Of a DNA stretch of 64,000 nt, positions 54,661 to 64,000 are shown one piece after another. The notes under the pieces are model-generated. The model made no database searches. It was given only the letters and a program-made list of their open reading frames with translations, and was not told where the DNA came from. A program made the translations under genes and the position numbers. Position 1 is the first letter of the stretch, and each line of letters starts with the position of its first letter. The DNA comes from Malus domestica (taxonomy: Eukaryota > Streptophyta > Magnoliopsida > Rosales > Rosaceae). The stretch is from the NCBI RefSeq assembly GCF_042453785.1, contig NC_091677.1, forward strand, positions 4,311,501-4,375,500, given 5' to 3'.

Positions 54661-56658
54661 ATGGCAACACCAGCAGAGAAAATTTCAAAAAACGAAACCA
54701 TAGATACCAACCCAATTCAACGTTTGAGCTCTGTGCTCCTAAACGAATTCAACTATCTGCCCTAGTCACGAGCTATTTCTCTCGCTCTTGGAGGATGTGG
54801 AAAGCTCCCGTTCATTCAAAAGGATAACATCATACCCGAAACAACTTCACCAGATTATGCAGCATGGGTGTCCCAAGATCAACTTATCATGTCTTGGCTG
54901 TTAAACTCTATGGAACCAAAGATAGCTGAGATTTTCAGTTATTCAGTGTCATCTCACCACTTTTGGAATTCTGTACGAGACATGTATGGGGATCTAAACA
55001 ATGTTGCGCGAGTCTTCCAGCTAAAGAAAGACCTTACGGAACTACAACAGGGAAATCTCTCATTTGTTCAACATCTTGGCAACTTGAAAGCCAAATGGAA
55101 TGAATTGGATCTCTACAGACCTCATACCACGGACACAACCAGTCTTTTAAAGCGTGCTGAAGAAGACAAGGTGTTCCAGTTGCTTGCTAGCATTGGACCA
55201 GAGTATGAAGATCTTAAAAGTCATCTCTTTATGACACCTGAACTTCCTACTTTCCAGATGGTCTGCAATGTTATTCAACGCGAAGAAGTAAGAAAGAAGG
55301 TCATGAACGCAGACGTAGTCGTTGGAGAATCAGATCTTAGGCCATCAGAAGCGAGAGCCTTCACCTTCTCCAGACCATACAAGGGAAAACGACCAGACTT
55401 AAAGTGTTCTCACTGTGTGAAGATAGGTCGTCCAGGCGTTGGACACATAAAAGAAAAGTGCTGGATTCTTCATCCAGAACTTAAACCCAAGTTCAACGAT
55501 GATGGAAGAGCACCAAGAAACCAAATGAAGCCTGCCTACACTCCTAGAGGAAACCTTGTTTGCGACAATGTCTCCAATAATGTGATAAACTCTTCCTCTA
55601 GTCCCATTACTCTCATAAATGAATTTGCTAACTTCTTGCAACAGAAACAAGGAACAACAAATCATGAAAGTCCCACAGCCATGCTCGGCAAGTTTGCTGG
55701 CTTCCTCGAACAATCAAGCTCAGTGTCACAAAATGACGTGCCAGGTATTGTTGCAACTATTTCCATTGCATTGGATCTTAGTAGTAGTCGTGATTTTTGG
55801 ATAGTCGACTTAGGAGCTTCTGATCACATGACTAACGATGCATCTTTACTAAATGTTTTTCAAAACTTCTCCACTCATTCTTTTGTCTCCGTAGCTAATG
55901 GCACCAAAGTTCGTATAGTAGGCAGAAGGAAACTCAAAATCTTCTTGAGTAAAAAAGAATCCCTTGTCATGCATGTCCCTTCTTTTCCTTTCAAACTGCT
56001 GTCAGTAGGAAGAATAACACAATTGCTCAATTGTCTTGCAATTTTTTCCACTCACTGTGTGATTTTCCAGGATCGAGTTTCGAAGGAAACGATTGGTAAA
56101 GGGTTCTTCCTCAATGGACTGTACTATGTCAACTTCTCTTCAAGTTTTCCAAAGAGTTTCTACGTAAACTCAAACACAGTAAACAAGGAGCAGCTCTCGC
56201 ACATGAGATTAGCTCACCCTTCTTCACATGTTATATCTTTTTTTTTTCCTAGTTTCTGTAAAGTGATCCCAGATTGTGAAGTTTGTCACAAATCTAAGTT
56301 TACCAGGTTACTCTTTCCCCATTCTCTCTCTAGAGCTACCAAAGCTTTTGAAATTGTCCATTCCGACATTTAGGGACCTGCAACCTTAAAGTCTTTTGAT
56401 GGTTACAGATTCTATATATCTTTCATTGATGATTTCTCTAGAACTACCTTTGTGTATTTACTTAAATTCAAGCACGAAGCTTTCCAATGTTTCAAAAATT
56501 TTCATAACTTAGTTCAAAATCATTTTAACTCTAATATTGGCATCTTAAGGTCTAATAATGGGTCTGAGTACACTTCCAAAATCATGACAACTTACTTAAG
56601 TGAGCATGGAATTTTGCAACAAACAAATTGTGTAGGAACGCCACAACAAAATGGCATT
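54661..56658 (+). pseudogene. gag-pol of the copia element, truncated
   Basis: One frame from ATG at 54661, with stops at 54763 and 56371. Gag: UBN2-type domain at about 54870-55290 (WNSVRDMYGDLNN, FVQHLGNLKAKWNEL) and a degenerate CCHC knuckle near 55400 (CSHCVKIGRPGVGHIKEKCW). Protease: WIVDLGASDHM near 55800; the usual D-S-G is D-L-G here. GAG-pre-integrase: HMRLAHPSSH near 56205. Integrase: the first catalytic Asp is seen in FIDDFSR, but the second, normally in SDNG, reads SNNG. The frame ends in the deletion at GTPQQNG. The product could not be active. Confidence 0.9.
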
Positions 56659-57040
56659 TCAGTCTTTAACCCTAGTATCAGTCTTTAACCCTAATACATG
56701 ATATTAAGCACTGGATTAAGGTTGTTGTTGGAAGTAGGGTTAAATGTTGGAAGAATAATGCAAGCTTTTATCTGGCTTTGATGGATAACAGCTCAACTTG
56801 CATGCAGCTAGTCTTAGTGCTAGTATTAGCTGTTTGTTATTCCCTCATCATTGTAAAGCTTGTTAGTGGCTGTAAAGCTTGTTAGTGGCTTAAGTTAGAG
56901 AGAGTGGAGGTCATCATTATACTTGCTTAGCTGCCATTGTCCCCTACCTTTTGTTCTCCACTCTCTTTCCCGTTTCTTCTTCTATTTATGTATGAACTTG
57001 TAACTGTTTTATACATGAAATATACATAAAAAACTCTACA
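56659..57040 (+). repeat. Copia element, 3' LTR (5' end deleted)
   Basis: Matches the 5' LTR with few substitutions and is followed by the ATTGG duplication. Confidence 0.9.
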
Positions 57041-57300
57041 ATTGGTACAACACCCAAATGCCATCAAGCTTTTGGGGCACTGCCAGTGGAACTCAACTCA
57101 CCATCTGTTTTACAAGTACTACGATGGCGATCTTTATAGTTGGCTGCACGATAAATCGAGGCTTTGGGCTATCTCGTTGTGGGAATTGGTTGCAACCAAA
57201 TTACATTACTTTCTTTCGATCGCCTTGATTTGCGTCCATGAAGTATATCACTGACAGAGGCCTCCCATGAAAGAAGTTGTTCAAATGTTAAAAGAAAATT

Positions 57301-57992
57301 CGATAATGCACATCAAAGTCCTATTTCTGCTTTGATTTGCTTCCTTTTCCTTGTAATCTTGTGGTTGAAACGTATTGTGAAATTAATGATGTTTCCAGCC
57401 GGGCAATTTCTTGTTTCAGAATCTCTACCAAATATAACTGCATTGGTCTTGTTCATGTAGTGTGAAATGAATATTAGGCAGCTCCATGCACAGAAATGTT
57501 TCCGAGTTATTTCCCTTGTCTACCTTTTACAAGTTTTACAAGTAAAAATCTTCATACGCAGACCTACTTGCAACAGACCAATTGAATTTTATCGTTGTCT
57601 CCGTGAATGAACATAGAATTCATGTCTCTGCGTGAATGGACATACATAAACTTGTTCATTCGTGCGCGCATGTGTGTGCGTGAGAAAGAGAGAGAGCAAA
57701 TTGGAAATCTTTCTCGCCATCTCTCCCGCTGTGTTTGCATTAGTGAAAACTGGAGTTTACAGTGAAATGGCGGAAGGAAAGTTTTGAGTAGCAGGACGCA
57801 AACATAGTTTATGCCTACTTTTGACAAGAAGCCTCGGTTCAAGAAAAAGTCTGTAATCTTCAATTCAAAGTGGTAGCAACACTCAATGAAAACAAAAAGG
57901 CATATTTGTTCTAGAGTATTATTAGCGTATAACAAGTACCTGAGACAAATTGTTTATTCAGAAAAGAATAGAGGCCCTTCCGCAGCTTCAGC
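57301..57992. other. Intergenic region 3' of the CNL gene
   Basis: No supported ORF. It is probably in part the 3' UTR of the minus-strand resistance gene. (GA)n sequence and CGTGCGCGCATGTGTG lie at 57655-57700. Confidence 0.45.
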
Positions 57993-60900
57993 TTATGAAA
58001 TCCTCTGATTGTCAATCTCTACGAGGGGAATGTGGTCTACCGTAGGCCAATCTTCTCTTTCCTTTCGGAAACATTGTTTCAGCATAGGACATTTTCTGAT
58101 GCATAGGTAAGATAGATGTTTCAACCCGTCTTTTGGCAAACATTGGAACTTGCGGCAGTGGCTGATTTCTAGTTTTTCAAGGGCGGTCAGTTGCTGCAGC
58201 CCCTTATCAAGTGATGTGAGATTTGGAAATCCACATATGGAGAGAGAGGTAAGAGAGGTGGGCAGCATCCCCTCCTCTGGAAAACACTGCACATCAGACC
58301 GTTTTCCACCCATGATGCTAAGACATTTAAGGGACACCAGAGCTTTCAGCTTCCAATGCAATCGCTGCGCAATGAGTTTGTTGCAATCCCAAATATAGAG
58401 ACAATTCAAGTTCAAGGGCAAAACCCCATCAGGAAATGACATGAGTTCTGGGCATCCGGATATTTCCAAGGTCTGAAGAGATAGGAGTTTGTTCATCCCC
58501 TTAGGCAGCCACTTCAACTTCATACAATCTGTTGCTTTAAATTGTGTCAGGTTCGGTGCTGGCAATCCTATATCGGGGAATGAAACCAAACTCGGACAAT
58601 CCCATATTTCCAAGAGACTCAAACACTGAAGCTCATGGTTAGGTTCACCTGAAATGGAAAGTGATTTCAAACTCTTACAGCTTCGGATTTTGAGATTGTT
58701 TAATTTTGGGAAGATGTCGAATGGAAAGGACTCGAGGGAATCGCAGCTTCTCCATATGGACAAACTTTCAAGGGATGCATAGTGGCAGTCAGAAAGAATA
58801 TCTAACTGTCCACATCCCTCAATTTCCAGGGCTTTCAGTGTACGGGGTAAGCTATCCCGAGGGAAGGATGCAAGAGAAGAACAGTTGGAGATAAATAACT
58901 CTTGAAGACAAGATGTCGCTTGCTTCAAGTTGCCAGGTATAGACTCCAGCACATGGCATCCTTCAATTCTGAGCCAACGCAGCTCAGCCGGCAGTTCTTT
59001 TAGTTGCCACATATCACAATGTCCGAACTTCAAGCCGTGGATAGATGGTGCCCTTGGAAGTGAAGCCACCAGCTGCTGGCATTCAACAATCCAAACTGAT
59101 GTCAAAGATGGAAGATAGTTGGGTAAATCTCCTCTGAGCTTAGGACACCGTTGCAGATGGAGCTCCCGTAGACAAGGGAAAGCACCACCTTCGTCGCCAC
59201 CTCCAAAACCAGACCATCCAAGCCACTCTGACATACCATCGAACTTCAAAATTTCTAGGGATCTAAATGGCTGATTTACTGAAGAACAAGTACCATAAAA
59301 CTCAGAACCTACCATCCTTACCCCGTCAAACCCAGAGATGTAAAGCTCTTTGAGAGATGGTAACGTCCCAAGTGTTGGCAAAATGAAACACCCTTTACAA
59401 TCTTCAAGATGTACAGTGACCATATTAGTGAAGGAATGATCCCCTAACCAATCTGGAAATCTTGTACCCCCATAATTTTCAATTGTGAGTTCTTTCAAGC
59501 TCAAATGAGGTTGGAGCCTTTCAAGTACATTTCTTTCATGATGTGAATCATCAGCATGACCAGCCCAACTGAAGACTAGCATATCGAGGTACTTCTTCTC
59601 CTGCATTTTGGCCTCCGAAGCATGATCTTTGTGGACAACATTTTGAAGCTTAGAAATAGAAAGTTTTCCGCGAAGATTACGGAGCTCACCCAACTCTCCA
59701 ATGTTGCATTCGCTAGTTTCTCCAACAACAAAATCAGTTAATGTTTGTAGGCTCTTCAGCTTACTCATTTTTCTTGGCATCTCCTTAAGTTTGGTGTGAC
59801 TAATGTCCAAATGGCGCAAGTTTATAAGTCTTCGCATGCTGGTTGGCAGCCCCGTAAGAGAGGAGCAACATGACAGAATTAATGTCTGCAATTGGTATAA
59901 GGTACTTACATTTTCAGGTAACCTCTGAATTGAAGTGTGAGAGAGGTCAAAGTACCGCAAAAGCTTCAAATTTCCAATTGATTCAGGCAACTCCATGATG
60001 TTGTAATGTGATAGGCAGAGGGCTCGCAAGTATGGTAGCCTCGGTAACAGGTCATTTGTTACCTTGTCAGACAAATGGAATTGTCCATGCAGTGATTGAC
60101 ATGTTAGGGGGAGGAAAGTGCGCAATCGCTTCGCATCATAGAACATCTTAAACTTCTCATCATGCATTGTTCTAGAAAATGTCAAATGACGAGTCTTGCT
60201 GATCAGAGTATCTGATTCAACATCATCCATCCTAAGACAAAACTTTCCGGACACACACTTCGCCAGATCATTAACAAGGTCATGCATAACAAAAAATGAT
60301 TTGTCGACACCAGATTGTTGAAAAAGTGACCTTGAAACGAGATCATGAAAACACTCTTCTCCCACATGTTCCATCCTCTTCTTTCCTTTGGGGGGTGGTA
60401 AAAGATCTGCTGCCATCCACAATAAGACCACTTCATCTCTTCTGAATTTATAACCTTTGGGGAATATTGAACAATAAGAAAAGCATTGCTTCAGATGTAA
60501 TGGGAGATAATCGTAGCTCAATCCTAGAGCCGGAAGAATGTTACGTGTGTCATCTGACAAATCCCAGATCTCACTAGTAAGTATATTATTCCAATCCTCA
60601 GGATCTTGTTTTGATCGTAGAAGCCCCCCAAGCACTTTTGCAGCCAAAGCAAGCCCTTTGCACTTTTTCACAATTTCTCTACCCATCACTTGAAAGTTTG
60701 GTTGCTCTCTTGACTCTGGATTGCTGAAGGCATGCTTTGCAAACAACAACCAGCAATCTTGATCACTTAATTGCTTTAGAGAATAAGATGGAATAGTACC
60801 CATGATCGATGCAACATTTTCGCTACGTGTTGTGACAATCACCTTACTTCCATTCACCCCATTCATGAAAGGTTTCCTTAACTCAGCCCAATCAAGGTAG

Positions 60901-61760
60901 TCCTCATTCCAAACATCATCTAGAACAATCAGAAATTTCTTGGCCATCAATTGATCTTTCAGTTTAACTTGAAGCAAATTCAGATCATTAATACCGCAAT
61001 CCACTGAAGTGAATGTCTCAGAAATTGTTTTTGTTATACTCACAACATCAAACTCTTTTGACACGCAAACCCACGCCCTGAGATCGAAGTATTCCTGCAC
61101 TCTGACATCATTATATACGAGCTGAGCAAGAGTGGTCTTCCCAATGCCTCCCATGCCCACCACCGGAATCACACAGATCTCATTTCTACAAACATCACCA
61201 TTCGATAGCAGCAATCTAATAATGGCCTCTTTGTCCTCATCCCGGCCATAAACAGACTCTTCCACCAAAGATGTTGTAGGTGATCTTCTCAACGCACCAT
61301 CCTTCATACCTTCTTTGAAGCCAAGAACAGACTTGCTCCTCACTATAAATTCTAATCTTTCAAGAATCACCCGTATCTTGTGTTCTAATTCATTGTCAAA
61401 TGCATTCAATGAAATACAGCTGAAGTTTCGTACCAAACTTTCACTGCTGCTTTCAGCTTCGGCTTCCATCTTTTTCTGCAAAGCATCAGTGTTAGTCTCA
61501 TCCAACATGTCCTCGGCATCATGGACAGCATCTCTAAGCTCATCAAGCCACTCTTCCACCGCTGAGTCAATAATCTGCTTGTCTTCGGCATAGCTGAGCA
61601 CAGAATTGACAGAAAGCAAAGTGACCTTCAGCTTGCTCAGAAGTCTGCTGTCAAGTTTCTTTCCACGCACGAACTCCACAACTTCACGAGAGGCCAACAG
61701 ACCAAATAACGTTTGAAGAGAAGCAGAGAGAAAAGCTCCACCTACCAATGTAGCAGCCAT
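57993..61760 (-). CDS. CC-NB-LRR disease-resistance protein (RPP13-like 1 type)
   Basis: Intronless, 1255 residues, a normal length for this class of cytosolic immune receptor. Coiled-coil/Rx-like N-terminus at about 1-165 (LDELRDAVHDAEDMLDE). NB-ARC: P-loop GMGGIGKTT at 202-210, RNBS-A FDLRAWVCVSKEFDV, kinase-2 FLIVLDDVW at 286-294, RNBS-B GSKVIVTTR at 304-312, GLPL-type motif written GLALAAK at about 369, RNBS-D CFSYCSIFPKGYKF at about 426, MHDL at 492. LRRs run from about 540 to the end, starting LPYLRALCLSHYNIMELPES. The frame is open 46 codons upstream (to 61898), but MAATLVGGAFLSA is the usual start of this family, so 61760 is chosen. All ATP-binding motifs look intact except the Pro-to-Ala change in GLPL. 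A non-coding 5' exon near 62868-63120 is possible. Confidence 0.93.
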   Translation of the reverse strand: MAATLVGGAFLSASLQTLFGLLASREVVEFVRGKKLDSRLLSKLKVTLLSVNSVLSYAEDKQIIDSAVEEWLDELRDAVHDAEDMLDETNTDALQKKMEAEAESSSESLVRNFSCISLNAFDNELEHKIRVILERLEFIVRSKSVLGFKEGMKDGALRRSPTTSLVEESVYGRDEDKEAIIRLLLSNGDVCRNEICVIPVVGMGGIGKTTLAQLVYNDVRVQEYFDLRAWVCVSKEFDVVSITKTISETFTSVDCGINDLNLLQVKLKDQLMAKKFLIVLDDVWNEDYLDWAELRKPFMNGVNGSKVIVTTRSENVASIMGTIPSYSLKQLSDQDCWLLFAKHAFSNPESREQPNFQVMGREIVKKCKGLALAAKVLGGLLRSKQDPEDWNNILTSEIWDLSDDTRNILPALGLSYDYLPLHLKQCFSYCSIFPKGYKFRRDEVVLLWMAADLLPPPKGKKRMEHVGEECFHDLVSRSLFQQSGVDKSFFVMHDLVNDLAKCVSGKFCLRMDDVESDTLISKTRHLTFSRTMHDEKFKMFYDAKRLRTFLPLTCQSLHGQFHLSDKVTNDLLPRLPYLRALCLSHYNIMELPESIGNLKLLRYFDLSHTSIQRLPENVSTLYQLQTLILSCCSSLTGLPTSMRRLINLRHLDISHTKLKEMPRKMSKLKSLQTLTDFVVGETSECNIGELGELRNLRGKLSISKLQNVVHKDHASEAKMQEKKYLDMLVFSWAGHADDSHHERNVLERLQPHLSLKELTIENYGGTRFPDWLGDHSFTNMVTVHLEDCKGCFILPTLGTLPSLKELYISGFDGVRMVGSEFYGTCSSVNQPFRSLEILKFDGMSEWLGWSGFGGGDEGGAFPCLRELHLQRCPKLRGDLPNYLPSLTSVWIVECQQLVASLPRAPSIHGLKFGHCDMWQLKELPAELRWLRIEGCHVLESIPGNLKQATSCLQELFISNCSSLASFPRDSLPRTLKALEIEGCGQLDILSDCHYASLESLSIWRSCDSLESFPFDIFPKLNNLKIRSCKSLKSLSISGEPNHELQCLSLLEIWDCPSLVSFPDIGLPAPNLTQFKATDCMKLKWLPKGMNKLLSLQTLEISGCPELMSFPDGVLPLNLNCLYIWDCNKLIAQRLHWKLKALVSLKCLSIMGGKRSDVQCFPEEGMLPTSLTSLSICGFPNLTSLDKGLQQLTALEKLEISHCRKFQCLPKDGLKHLSYLCIRKCPMLKQCFRKEREDWPTVDHIPLVEIDNQRIS

Positions 61761-64000
61761 GCCAATATGATATCTTACTTGGAAGGAATTGACAAATGAC
61801 GCGGGGAAAGCACCTGCAGCTACCAAATTAAACACTTTTTTAGATGAAAAGAGGGGAGAAAAAGGGCTTAAGACGACTACTCCCAATGAACTACTCAAGC
61901 ATTACAAAGCTACTACTAAAACACAATGAATGTTTTTTGAAATGACACATTTCAATAAGTTATCTCAAAGTTGTCTTGAATGTATAGCATCTAATCATTT
62001 TCAAGTCCCTCCATCGAACCCTTCATTTAAGTCTTCATTGACCGCTAGTTTTCTGGCATCCTTCTCTGCGTATCCACGTATTTTATTTGAGCGTTCGTCG
62101 TCAAGAGACCAAATTTCAAATTAGGGACCGGAAGATAAATGGAAAATTCTTATGCGGGTAAACTCCCATTTCACCTCCTACACTATTATCCCAGTTAAAA
62201 TTGATTTCTTAAACTAATTTTTTTAGTAAATTAACCCCTGAACTATTTAAAATCGAACAATTAACCCCTTGCCGTTAGATTCCGCCTACTATTAAGTCAA
62301 ATTTAAGGGCAAATTAGTCTTTTCATCATCAATGGTTACTTGATAGTTATAACCATCAATGAAATAATGACATGTGGACACGAAATAATTTAAAAACTTA
62401 TAGCATAATAAGAAACATAAAGAAACGAAACATTTACCTAATGGACCATTTCACATTGTCATTACACATTATTATATGTTCATATGTCATAATTTTATTA
62501 GTGGTTATAAATGACATGTAAGAAATGATGATAAAAAATCTAATTTGCCCTCAAATTTGACATAATAGTGAACGTAATCTAACGGCAATGAGTTAGGTAA
62601 CTTATTTCAAATAGTTCGAGTTAATTTATAAAAAAAATAGTTAGGAAGTCAAATTTGAACTGAAGTAATAATTCTAAGAGATCAAACGGTACTTATCCTT
62701 TTATATGGGAAATGAAGAAAAAAAATATTCTTCACAATTTCCTAAAAAAGGGAAGCTTGCTAACTTTTTGTGGAAGCAAACATAATTCCATATAGATATT
62801 CAAATTACCCAGGGCCTTCATTTTTTCAGTTTCCTACACTACTGAAGTCTGGAAGCAAGGATTGTACCTTTAGATAACGAAATTCACCACGGCCTTGAGA
62901 AATTCCCGAGTCGACGATCCGGGTCGCCAAGGCTTTTCTGTACGGAGAAGGGGAGAGAGGACAGGGAAAAGGTGGAAGAAAGTAGAGAGGAAGAGAAAGA
63001 TGAAAGATAAAAATAAGGTTTGTAATTTGTTCAGAAAATAAAGAGAGAGAGGGAGGCGGACTGGAGAGGAAGTTGTTGGATTCGAAGAAAGACCCTGACA
63101 AACGCGTCACGTACAGGTACACTGGAGTCAACAAGGTGCAGTACCTAGATTTTCTTTTTGGTAATTACTAGGAAACCATCATGCGGTTGTTGATCCGAAT
63201 GATGTAAGACTCCATGATTATCTCCCACATTTCGTAAGAGGGTGGTGATCAAACGCTGATTTTTACTTCTCACGTATTTCTTTTTATTTCTGGTTATAGG
63301 GCCGACCTTGAGAAATTGGGGCTAGGCAAGCCTTCGAGTGGGGCCTTAAAGTTCATTGACACTCAATTCATATCCAAATAAGAAAGATATGTAAACATTA
63401 CTTAGATATTACACACCTCGCGTTTTTAGACGCAAATGTATTAATTAAGTTTACATAATCTAACTTTTCAACCAATTCTTTTTTCAATTGACAAAATAGC
63501 TAACTCATTCAATCTTTCTTGTGACATAGTTGATCAAAGATACGATTTGATCAACTTTAATTTTGAGATACTTCTTTTTGCAGAGGCAACTGTAATTGGT
63601 ATAATTAACAAAATTCAACATCGAAACTTTGAATTATCTTGAACCAAAACTAGTTAGGAAGCAAAAGTAACCAACCTTGTTAAGTGCACCCATAATCCAT
63701 TTATCTTCTTGAAGGGATTTAACCACTTTATTAAGTGCATCCACAAGTTCGAATTTTATAATTGCAATATAGACACTTGACAAGAGAATACTCTGATTTC
63801 GCATAAACAATACGCATTAAAATAAACAAATCATAAACCCTAGAATTGAAAATCCTAATTATATTTACAAGCACATCACTCACAAGTCACAAATTAAATT
63901 ATAGAAAAAGAAGCAGAAGAGAAGAGAAGCATTAATCGGGTACCTGACCTCTATAAGTTAGTGGGAAAGAACATATTCGCAGGTGCAGACTTGCTACTAG
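61761..64000. other. Upstream region of the CNL gene, to window end
   Basis: No gene supported. Minus-strand CT-rich sequence at 62868-63120, ending in a GTACAATCC donor-like site at about 62866, could be a 5' UTR exon. A large MITE-like inverted repeat occupies 62160-62697. GGGCCGACCTTGAGAAATTG at 63300 looks repeat-derived but was not assigned. Confidence 0.45.
62160..62697. mobile_element. MITE-like inverted repeat, about 540 bp
   Basis: The left arm contains AATTAACCCCTGAACTATTT and CCGTTAGATTCCG. The right arm holds the inverted counterparts (CGTAATCTAACGGCAATGAG, AATAGTTCGAGTTAATTT). The centre has a second nested hairpin around ATCAATGGTTACTTGATAGT. The ends are not resolved to the base. 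Confidence 0.6.

Larger units (their letters stand above)
54188..57040 (+). mobile_element. Ty1/copia element with large internal deletion
   Basis: The 5' LTR is 54188-54579; the 3' LTR is 56659-57040 and lacks its first ten or so bases. The 5-bp duplication ATTGG is at 54183-54187 and 57041-57045. The primer-binding site TGGTATCAGAGC at 54580-54591 fits initiator tRNA-Met. The interior keeps gag, protease and part of integrase. The rest of integrase, RT, RNase H and the polypurine tract are deleted, with a junction at about 56658 straight into the 3' LTR. The LTR start is TATTGAAG, probably a decayed TG terminus. Confidence 0.92.
53430..57300 (+). pseudogene. Receptor-like kinase pseudogene, interrupted by two transposons
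   Basis: The left piece (53430-53643) reads MAELRRATKDFS, a stop at 53477, then GVGRSGLANRGLLSNGMSVA, matching the start of a receptor-kinase catalytic domain (glycine-rich loop). The right piece (57045-57300) reads VQHPNAIKLLGHC, then YKYYDGDLYSWLHDK, and ends IALICVHEV followed by RPPMKEVVQML, the usual kinase C-terminal region. Most of the catalytic core between them is missing, and there are stops and frameshifts. The interruption is a hAT-like element plus a copia element, whose duplications show both were inserted into this sequence. Confidence 0.8.

Noticed and set aside
61761-61898. 46-codon extension of the CNL gene suggesting a signal peptide
   Set aside because: CNL proteins are cytosolic and start with a Met-Ala-x coiled-coil segment, found here at 61760. 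The extension is fortuitous.
62826-63134. 102-residue minus-strand ORF upstream of the CNL gene
   Set aside because: Low-complexity Ser/Pro/Leu sequence from a CT-rich tract. It is more likely a 5' UTR exon or promoter than a protein.
63300-63400. Transposon end starting GGGCCGACCTTGAG
   Set aside because: The sequence looks repeat-derived, but no terminal repeat or duplication could be identified in the window.

Overview
The window is nuclear DNA of a dicot plant. The host genes have short GT-AG introns, and the AT-rich intergenic DNA is full of MITEs and LTR retrotransposons. A rosaceous tree such as apple or pear is my best guess, from remembered similarity of the repeats; this is inference. 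Seven apparently intact host genes are visible: a mitochondrial LYR/ISD11 protein (20.5 kb, +), a FAR1-related transcription factor (24.1-26.2 kb, +), a BAG8-type co-chaperone (27.2-28.7 kb, -), the plastidial alpha-glucan phosphorylase PHS1 (31.9-41.2 kb, +, 15 exons), a five-finger C2H2 protein (43.7-45.3 kb, -), an ELM2/SANT-like nuclear protein (48.9-50.6 kb, -) and a full-length CC-NB-LRR resistance gene (58.0-61.8 kb, -).

About a third of the window is nested mobile DNA. Element C (2063-19384, minus strand) is an old non-coding LTR retrotransposon. Its right LTR was split by element A (5954-19095, plus strand, 5-bp duplication AAAGT). A is a decayed Ty3/gypsy Tat-type element with gag, protease, RT, two RNase H-like domains, integrase and, unusually, a spliced gene on its antisense strand. 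Element B (36856-40681) belongs to the same non-autonomous family as C. It sits inside intron 13 of PHS1 with duplication ACTTT, and its two 369-bp LTRs differ at a single base that I could see, so it is young.

The most interesting observation concerns B and C. They share LTR ends, primer-binding site and a tail of tandem-repeat modules, but between leader and tail each carries a different set of sense-oriented host-gene fragments. B has pieces resembling an inositol-tetrakisphosphate kinase, a CASP-like protein and an NSUN2/TRM4 tRNA methyltransferase. C has pieces resembling a pfkB-type kinase, a PPR protein and a cytochrome-b5-domain protein. This looks like a serially gene-capturing retrotransposon family, possibly mobilised by Tat elements such as A that share its U5/PBS end.

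From 52.8 to 57.3 kb a receptor-kinase pseudogene is interrupted by a hAT-like element (8-bp duplication GTACAACA), and an internally deleted copia element (duplication ATTGG) landed on that element's edge. A second hAT-like element lies just upstream. The remaining intergenic DNA holds MITEs, tandem duplications and microsatellites, with no further recognisable genes.
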